Shown in pieces: positions 58,676 through 64,000 of a stretch of 64,000 bases of DNA (positions within the stretch are counted from its first letter, which is position 1; every line of letters begins with the position of its first letter). The DNA lies in contig NZ_CP061725.1 in NCBI RefSeq assembly GCF_014764405.1, forward strand, positions 1,302,001 through 1,366,000. The letters are read 5' to 3'. The translations under genes and the position numbers were made by a program. The DNA is from Micromonospora craniellae. Its GTDB lineage: Bacteria > Actinomycetota > Actinomycetes > Mycobacteriales > Micromonosporaceae. Under the pieces are notes generated by a model, which did no database searches, was not told the origin of the DNA, and saw nothing but the letters and a program-made list of their open reading frames with translations.

Positions 58676-58971
58676 GAGCGCTCCACCGTCGCCCACAGCC
58701 CGTACGCGTGCAGTTGCGAGGCGTCGTGCTCCATGCGCTCGCGGGCCCCGCTGGAGACCACCGCCTTGCCCTTGTGGTGCACGTCCAGCATCAGCTGCTC
58801 GGCCTTCTCCCGGCTGTAACCGAAGAGCTTCTGGAAGACCCAGGTCACATACGTCATCAGGTTGACCGGGTCGTCCCACACGATCGTCACCCACGGCCGG
58901 TCGGAGGCCGGCACCTCATCGGTGTCCGGGGTCTCGGCCGGTGCAACCTGCGGAGCCGCCATGCCCCCCAT
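58672..58971 (-). CDS. clpS: ATP-dependent Clp protease adaptor ClpS
   Basis: A 99-residue N-degron adaptor that hands substrates with bulky N-terminal residues to ClpA/ClpC. VTIVWDDPVNLMTYVTWVFQ (the Asp/Asn degron pocket), KAEQLMLDVHHKGKAVV and GLWATVERS match the family. An acidic disordered N-terminus precedes it. The start may be ATG 58971 or ATG 58962. Confidence 0.95.
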   Translation of the reverse strand: MGGMAAPQVAPAETPDTDEVPASDRPWVTIVWDDPVNLMTYVTWVFQKLFGYSREKAEQLMLDVHHKGKAVVSSGARERMEHDASQLHAYGLWATVERS

Positions 58972-59119
58972 CGTGCCACCGGATCGGCGGAACCGAGGAA
59001 CCGGAACGCCGGACCGGGTGGGATCGCCACCGACCGCCGCCCGATGAGCACGGCTGGTCGTCCTGAGCGCGCACGCGGGCACCCCGGCGGCGGTACCGTC
59101 GGGGTGCGCCGCGTCACGG

Positions 59120-60616
59120 TCAGGCGAGCAGGATGCCGTGTTCGGCTGCATCGGACAGCACCATGCCGAGCGAGAGACGCACCACCTCGAAGCGGCGGGT
59201 GATCTCCCGGGACAACTCCAGCTCGATCTCCCGCAACGCCCGCTGGGACCAGGCCCGGGCGGCGCTCTGGTCCGCGTTGCCGGGCGTACGCCAGTGTTGC
59301 CAGCAGCCACCCGCCAGCGACACCGCGACCGGCGGCAGGATCCCGGTCCGCGGCGCGGTGGGGTACGACGCCAGCGCGTCGACCGCGGCGGCGCCGGTCA
59401 GCGACGCCACGCCCGCCGTGCTGGTGACCAACAACACCCGCTGCAACTCCGGGCCGGTGACGTGGTCGGACATCCCCCACCGGACCGCCTTGGTGATCCG
59501 GCGACGGACTCCTTCGGGCAGCGGCACACCGAAGAGCCGGCCGCCGATGTCCTCGACCAACTCCCGCACGGCGTGGTCGCACTGCGCGGTGGCCAGCAGG
59601 GAAAACGTCTCCATCTCACGGTCGAGCAACTGCGGCAGACCGGCGCAGCCGGCGCCGAAGACGATCTCCTGCACCACCCGCAGGTGCAGCTTGGCCAGTT
59701 CCAGCGCCAGGTGCTGGCGGATGCGCCGGCCGGCGGACCGCACCTGGCGATCGAGCCGTTCGGACCACTCGCCCGGCTCCGGCAGCACCGGCACCCGGCC
59801 GTGCATCCCGGGCACGTCCGGCGGGTCGAGGCTGGAACGGTGTAGTTCCTCGTCGGAGGCCCAACCGCCCAACGCCCGCCGCAGGTCCAGCGCGTCGCCC
59901 TCGACGACCGGGAGCCAGCGGGCCTCGGCGAGGCTGGGTACGGCGGTCAGCAACGTGGCCCGGTGCGCCTCGACGGTGACCGCGACCGGGTCGACCGGGT
60001 CGGCGTCGGGTTCCTCCGACGGTTCCGGCGACACCCAGCCGCTCGTGCCCGGCGTGACCGCGAAGAAGACCTGGACCGGGCTGTCGGCGATCTCGGCGAG
60101 CAAATGCAGTTCGTCGGCGCTGAAGGACTGGTCCGCCGCGATCACGAACAGCAGCGCCCCGGCCCGGCCGGCGGCGTCCAGCAGAACCCCGGTGCCGGCC
60201 CGACCGAGCGACGCGATGTCCGGCGTGTCGATCAGGCGGAAGCGTCTGAGCAGTGGCGAGGGCAGGCTCAGCTCGACCCGGCGCGGAGGTCGGGCCAGTG
60301 CCGGCCCCACCTCCGGCAGGTCGGTCCGGTACGAGAACGGCGTCCGGTAGCCGGGCACGTAGGCGGACCGGCTCGCCTCGGTCGCGTGCCGCAGCAGCAA
60401 CCAGCTACCGGTCGGCACGGCGAGCATTCCGGCCTCCAGGTCCAGCAGGGCGGCCAACACGTCCGCCCGACCGGCGCGGGCCGGCCCCACGGCGACCACC
60501 GCCGGTCGCTCACGCGGGTCGACGGTCACGCCGAGCCGATCGGGGAACGGGCGGGGACCCGGCGGCCCGGTCGCATCGTCGGGCGTACCGAGGTCGTGGA
60601 GAGGGCCCGGCTTCAT
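59120..60616 (-). CDS. Dynamin-like/GTPase-fold protein with a degenerate P-loop
   Basis: A 498-residue protein with the order of a dynamin-like GTPase: G domain (about residues 35-250), then a helical stalk (about 285-490). The G1 loop is VVAVGPARAGRADVLAALLD: the Lys and Ser/Thr of GxxxxGKS are replaced by Arg and Ala. G3 survives as LIDTPDIASLG. The C-terminal half has amphipathic helices and a hydrophobic patch (LLVTSTAGVASLTGAAAVDA). It probably does not hydrolyse GTP, or forms a pair with an intact partner encoded elsewhere. The M1 at 60616 fits; the first 30 residues are Pro-rich. Confidence 0.7.
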   Translation of the reverse strand: MKPGPLHDLGTPDDATGPPGPRPFPDRLGVTVDPRERPAVVAVGPARAGRADVLAALLDLEAGMLAVPTGSWLLLRHATEASRSAYVPGYRTPFSYRTDLPEVGPALARPPRRVELSLPSPLLRRFRLIDTPDIASLGRAGTGVLLDAAGRAGALLFVIAADQSFSADELHLLAEIADSPVQVFFAVTPGTSGWVSPEPSEEPDADPVDPVAVTVEAHRATLLTAVPSLAEARWLPVVEGDALDLRRALGGWASDEELHRSSLDPPDVPGMHGRVPVLPEPGEWSERLDRQVRSAGRRIRQHLALELAKLHLRVVQEIVFGAGCAGLPQLLDREMETFSLLATAQCDHAVRELVEDIGGRLFGVPLPEGVRRRITKAVRWGMSDHVTGPELQRVLLVTSTAGVASLTGAAAVDALASYPTAPRTGILPPVAVSLAGGCWQHWRTPGNADQSAARAWSQRALREIELELSREITRRFEVVRLSLGMVLSDAAEHGILLA

Positions 60617-60816
60617 CAGGCGGCGGCCTCCGAGGCTGGGCGGCCGGCAGAGCCGGTCGCGGTGAACATCCGGCGACGCACCCGGATTTCGGAAGAGTAC
60701 GGGCGTCGGCGTCGGGAATGGGACAAACGAAAGTACTCTGGGGTAACTCCGCGACTACTCAACTTCACCCGCCCGGGCTACCGGTCGGGGCACAGTTCCA
60801 TCGATATGCTGCGCGA

Positions 60817-63498
60817 ATGAGTCGGTGGAAGTTCGTGGGCCGCACGGCAGAACTCGACCGTCTGCAGGCGGCGGTGACCGGTGCCGAGGGGCGGCGAGGC
60901 ATATTCTTCGCCGGAAGCCCCGGTATCGGCAAGAGCCGGTTGCTGCGGGAAGGGGTGGACGCGCTTCCCTCCGAGGAGTACGCGGTCTGGTGGATCGCGG
61001 CCAGCGCCACCACTCAGGCGGTGCCGTTCGGCGGTCTGGTCCAGGTGCTTCCGGTGGAGCAGCCGCAGGGACTCTCCCCGGCCGGCATCCTGCGCTGGGC
61101 CGTGGACGTGTTGCAGCAACAGGCAGCGGGCCGACGGATCGTGCTCGCCGTCGACGACGCGCACCTGCTCGACCCACCGTCGGCCGCGCTGGTGCACCTG
61201 GTCGCCCGGTCCGAGAACGCCTTCGTGGTGGGCACGCTGCGCGACGGCGAGCAGATCCCGCTGCCGATCCGGGCACTGTGGACGGACGGACTGGTCGCCC
61301 ACGCCGAGGTGAGTCCGCTGCCACCGGCCGAGACCGCCCGGCTGCTCCGGGAGATCCTGGGCTGCCAGGTCGACCATGCCTCCTCCGAGCGGCTGGGCCG
61401 GCTCAGCTCCGGGAATCCGCTGCTGCTGCGCGAGCTGGTGCACGCCGCCACCAACAGCGGCGAGTCCAGCAAGACGTACGGCGTCTGGACCTGGACCGGC
61501 CGGCTGGAGCTGGCACCCAACCTGACCGAGCTGATCGACATCCGGATCAACCAGCTCACGCCCGGCGTACGCACGGTGGTCGAGCTGGTCGCGTTCGGCG
61601 AGCCGCTGGGTCTGCGGCTGCTCTACCGGGCGGCGGAACAGGCAGATGTGGAGACCGCCGAGGAACGCGGCCTGATCACGGTGGCCCCCTCGGACCGGCG
61701 GGTCGACGTGCGTCTGGCCCACCCGCTCTACGGCGAGGTGGTGCGCCGGCAGTGTCCGGTCAGCCGGACCCGCCGGTTGCAGGCGCACCTCGCCGAACTG
61801 CTGGAAGGGGCCGGCAAACGACGCCGGGAGGACCTGCTGCGGGTGGCGGTGTGGCGGCTGGACTCCGGGACCGCGCAGGACCCGGCGATGCTCGTCGACG
61901 CGGCCGGTCAGGCTTTCGCGCGCTACGACGTACCGCTGGCGACCCGGCTGGCCCGGGCCGCGCTCGACGCGGGCGGCGGCTTCGACGCGGCCGAGCTGCT
62001 GGCCACCATCCTGATGTTCGCCGACCGCCCGGCCGAGGCGCTCGGCGTGCTCGACGCCGTCGCCACGGACACCGGCGACGAGGAACGGCTCAGCCGGTGG
62101 CTCACGGTTCGCGGCATGGTCAGCTACTGGGGACTCAGTCAGCACTCGACGGTGGAGGAGATCGCCAAGCGCGGCGGCGACCTGAAGGACCACGCCGCCC
62201 AGGCCCGGGTACGCGCCTTCGAGTCGATCATGCGCCTGCACCGGCTGGACGCGCCGACCGCGCTGCGGCTCGCCCAGCACGTGCTGGACCGCCCGGCAGC
62301 CAGCATCGCCGCGCGGGAGCTGGCCCGGTGCGCCATCGCCCACCTCCAGGCGGTACAGGGGCAACTGTGCCGCAGCGCCACTGCGGTCGAACTCGTGCAG
62401 GCGAAGGTGGCCAGTTGGCGGGCGGACATGCCGTACCTGCAACTCGCCGTCGAGTTGGCCCGAGGCACCCGGCTGGCGCTCTCCGGCGATCTGGCCGGCA
62501 TCGACGCGCTGGTCGCCGACGAGTTCGCCGACCTGGCCGACGCAGGCGACTTCCGGCTGGGCAGCGGCTACCTGTCGATCCTGCGCGCGTACGCGGCCCG
62601 GCTGCGCGGGCGCAGCGACGCGGCGTTGCAGGCCGCGCTCGGCGCCTGCGCGGTGCTGGCGACCAGCCGGGTCTACGCCGGCCTAGCCCAGGCCGAACGG
62701 GCGCAGGCCGCCGCGTTGCGCGGCGACGCCCGGCAGGCGGCCGAGGCGATGGCCGAGGCGGACCGCATCCACGCGCCGAGCATGGCGGTGCTGTATCCGT
62801 GGCTGGAGCAGGCCCGGGCGGCGACGCTCGCGGCCGGCGGTGACGTGGCCGGTGCGGCGGCCCACCTACACGGGCTGGTTGACCGGCTGCGGGTGGACGG
62901 CTTCGCCGGGCACGAGACCCTGGTGCTGCACGATCTGGTCCGGCTCGGCGAGGCCACCGCACCGACCGGCCCGACCTGCTCCGACGGCAGCCGCCGGACG
63001 GTCGCCCAGCGGCTGGCGGAACTGTCGGAACAGGTCGACGGCAACCTGCCTCCGCTGCTGGCCCGGCACGCCCGCGCGGCGGCCGAGAGTTCACCGGAGC
63101 AGCTACTCACCGCCGCCGACGGCTTCCTGGACCTGGGGTTGGCGCTGCCGGCCGCGGAAGCCGCCGCCGAGGCGGTGCACCTGCTGCGGCAGCGTCGTTC
63201 GCCGCAGCTCGCCAGTGCCGGCGAACGGCTCGCGGTGATGCTCGGCTGCTGTGACATGGTGCACACTCCGGCGCTGCGCGCGGCCACCCCGACACTGAGC
63301 GACCGGGAGTGGCAGGTGGCCCGGCTGGCGGCCCTCGGCGAGACCAGTCGCGCGATCGCTGAGCAGCTGTTTCTCTCCGCGCGGACGGTGGAGAACCACC
63401 TCCAGCGGATCTACACCAAGCTCGGGGTGACCGGGCGTGCGGAGCTGAGGGCGGCGCTGCGGGCGATCCCGGGCCACGACGGCACGGCGACAGCCTGA
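60817..63498 (+). CDS. Large LuxR-family regulator with AAA/STAND ATPase domain (LAL-type)
   Basis: An 893-residue transcription activator. The N-terminal ATPase has Walker A AGSPGIGKSRLL (about residue 33) and Walker B IVLAVDDAHLLDPPSAAL (about 110). A long TPR-like helical middle (about 330-800) follows. The C-terminal LuxR HTH (about 825-885) contains LSDREWQVARLAALGETSRA, IAEQLFLSARTVENHL and YTKLGVTGRAEL. LAL regulators often control carbohydrate or secondary-metabolite genes; the target is not evident. The ATG 60817 gives the family-like start MSRWKFVGRTAELDRL. It is preceded by a 200-base region with AT-rich promoter-like sequence. Confidence 0.93.
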   Translation: MSRWKFVGRTAELDRLQAAVTGAEGRRGIFFAGSPGIGKSRLLREGVDALPSEEYAVWWIAASATTQAVPFGGLVQVLPVEQPQGLSPAGILRWAVDVLQQQAAGRRIVLAVDDAHLLDPPSAALVHLVARSENAFVVGTLRDGEQIPLPIRALWTDGLVAHAEVSPLPPAETARLLREILGCQVDHASSERLGRLSSGNPLLLRELVHAATNSGESSKTYGVWTWTGRLELAPNLTELIDIRINQLTPGVRTVVELVAFGEPLGLRLLYRAAEQADVETAEERGLITVAPSDRRVDVRLAHPLYGEVVRRQCPVSRTRRLQAHLAELLEGAGKRRREDLLRVAVWRLDSGTAQDPAMLVDAAGQAFARYDVPLATRLARAALDAGGGFDAAELLATILMFADRPAEALGVLDAVATDTGDEERLSRWLTVRGMVSYWGLSQHSTVEEIAKRGGDLKDHAAQARVRAFESIMRLHRLDAPTALRLAQHVLDRPAASIAARELARCAIAHLQAVQGQLCRSATAVELVQAKVASWRADMPYLQLAVELARGTRLALSGDLAGIDALVADEFADLADAGDFRLGSGYLSILRAYAARLRGRSDAALQAALGACAVLATSRVYAGLAQAERAQAAALRGDARQAAEAMAEADRIHAPSMAVLYPWLEQARAATLAAGGDVAGAAAHLHGLVDRLRVDGFAGHETLVLHDLVRLGEATAPTGPTCSDGSRRTVAQRLAELSEQVDGNLPPLLARHARAAAESSPEQLLTAADGFLDLGLALPAAEAAAEAVHLLRQRRSPQLASAGERLAVMLGCCDMVHTPALRAATPTLSDREWQVARLAALGETSRAIAEQLFLSARTVENHLQRIYTKLGVTGRAELRAALRAIPGHDGTATA

Positions 63499-63514
63499 AC
63501 CCTAGGCTGGGGGT

Positions 63515-64000
63515 GTGCACAGCCTTCGTCCCGCCCTGCTGACGGATCACTACGAGCTGACCATGGTCAGCGCTGCGCTGCGCGACGGCACGGCGGATCG
63601 CCGCTGTGTCTTCGAGGTGTTCAGCCGGCGGCTGCCGATCGGCCGGCGGTACGGCGTGGTCGCCGGCACCGCCCGGCTGGTGGAGATGATCCGCCAGTTC
63701 CGTTTCGACCCGGCCGACCTGGACTTCCTGCGCCGCACCGGCGTGGTCGACGAGCAGGGCGCCGCCTGGCTCGCCGACTACCGGTTCACCGGCGACATCG
63801 ACGGGTACGCCGAAGGCGACCTGTTCTTCCCCGGCTCCCCCATCCTCACCGTCTCCGGCGGCTTCGCCGAGTGCGTGGTGCTGGAGACGCTGGTGCTGTC
63901 GGTGCTCAACCACGACTGCGCGGTGGCCGCCGCCGCGGCCCGGATGGTGACCGCCGCCCGGGGGCGGGCGCTGATCGAGATGGGATCCCGGCGGGCGCAC
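63515..64000 (+). CDS. pncB: Nicotinate phosphoribosyltransferase, 3'-truncated by window edge
   Basis: The first 162 codons of a NAPRTase, which makes nicotinate mononucleotide for NAD salvage. RPALLTDHYELTMVSAALRD is the characteristic start, EVFSRRLPIGRRYGVVAG and ILTVSGGFAECVVLETLVLS follow, and the frame ends at IEMGSRRAH with the PRPP-region Ser-Arg-Arg. The start is GTG 63515. In M. tuberculosis pncB also adjoins clpS, so this is conserved synteny with a regulator and a GTPase-like gene in between. Confidence 0.93.
   Translation, partial: MHSLRPALLTDHYELTMVSAALRDGTADRRCVFEVFSRRLPIGRRYGVVAGTARLVEMIRQFRFDPADLDFLRRTGVVDEQGAAWLADYRFTGDIDGYAEGDLFFPGSPILTVSGGFAECVVLETLVLSVLNHDCAVAAAAARMVTAARGRALIEMGSRRAH

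Noticed and set aside
60253..60816. Upstream extension of the LuxR/AAA frame
   Set aside because: Antisense to the GTPase-like gene; homology and a proper start begin at ATG 60817.
1..64000. CRISPR arrays, rRNA genes, riboswitches
   Set aside because: No regularly spaced repeats, no rRNA sequence, and no riboswitch core that I could recognise on either strand.

Overview
The window comes from a high-GC actinomycete, most likely Micromonosporaceae (Micromonospora-like). Reasons: many GTG starts with 1-4 base overlaps, a Mycobacterium-like clpS-DUF2017-mec-cysO-cysM...rph-rdgB block, an actinobacterial hut operon, and paired lipoprotein L,D-transpeptidases. No rRNA or CRISPR array was seen; there are three tRNA genes (Lys-CTT, His-GTG, Leu-TAG).

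Layout. (1) 1-6.1 kb is an integrated mobile element. It holds the 3' part of a pPIWI_RE (prokaryotic Argonaute-related) defence gene, a bidirectional terminator, and a leftward module of replication-relaxation protein, small ORF, DUF2637 membrane protein, excisionase-like HTH protein and tyrosine integrase, in the style of an actinomycete integrative conjugative element. No FtsK/TraB transfer gene is visible. (2) 6.1-17.3 kb is an accessory region. It has a 1.1 kb stretch without a recognisable gene, a HAD hydrolase, and an XRE/TPR-type regulator split by a 1.57 kb IS3-family element whose removal restores the reading frame exactly. Next comes a compact, translationally coupled cassette: an epimerase 5' remnant, a TrpD-like phosphoribosyltransferase homologue, a TrpRS-like protein with a degenerate HIGH motif, an NAD(P)-binding SDR and an FAD oxidoreductase. 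It converges on a trpS that resembles the auxiliary, antibiotic-resistant type, followed by a HAD phosphatase. This cassette is the best candidate for an undescribed system. (3) 17.3-34 kb is mostly core: tRNA-Lys, two L,D-transpeptidases, tRNA-His, oligoribonuclease, a GT87 mannosyltransferase, a YcnI/CopC-CopD copper pair, an ECF sigma-MauE/DoxX-DsbA-membrane protein operon, Bcp peroxiredoxin, tRNA-Leu, a bacterial expansin, a MOSC protein, a methyltransferase and an LCP ligase. (4) 34-45 kb is an exopolysaccharide cluster: WcaJ-type initiating transferase, GT2, GT4, Wzx-type flippase, Wzy/O-antigen-ligase-like polymerase and an acyltransferase-3/SGNH protein. It is followed by a convergent membrane pseudo-protease. 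(5) 45-53 kb is a complete-looking histidine-utilisation operon with an RpiR-type regulator and a palindromic operator; an M20 amidohydrolase stands where a deformylase is expected. (6) 53-64 kb holds rdgB, rph, a cAMP-phosphodiesterase-like MBL protein, cysM-cysO-mec, DUF2017, clpS, a dynamin-like protein with a broken P-loop, a large LuxR/AAA regulator, and the start of a nicotinate phosphoribosyltransferase.

How the genes work together. The left element pairs integration functions with an anti-invader cargo gene. The Trp-like cassette plus an alternative TrpRS suggests synthesis of, or resistance to, a tryptophan-related metabolite (inference only). The LCP protein next to the EPS genes suggests attachment of a glycopolymer to peptidoglycan. 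CysM, CysO and Mec form the sulfur-carrier route to cysteine. HutH, HutU, HutI, HutF and the M20 enzyme take histidine to glutamate.
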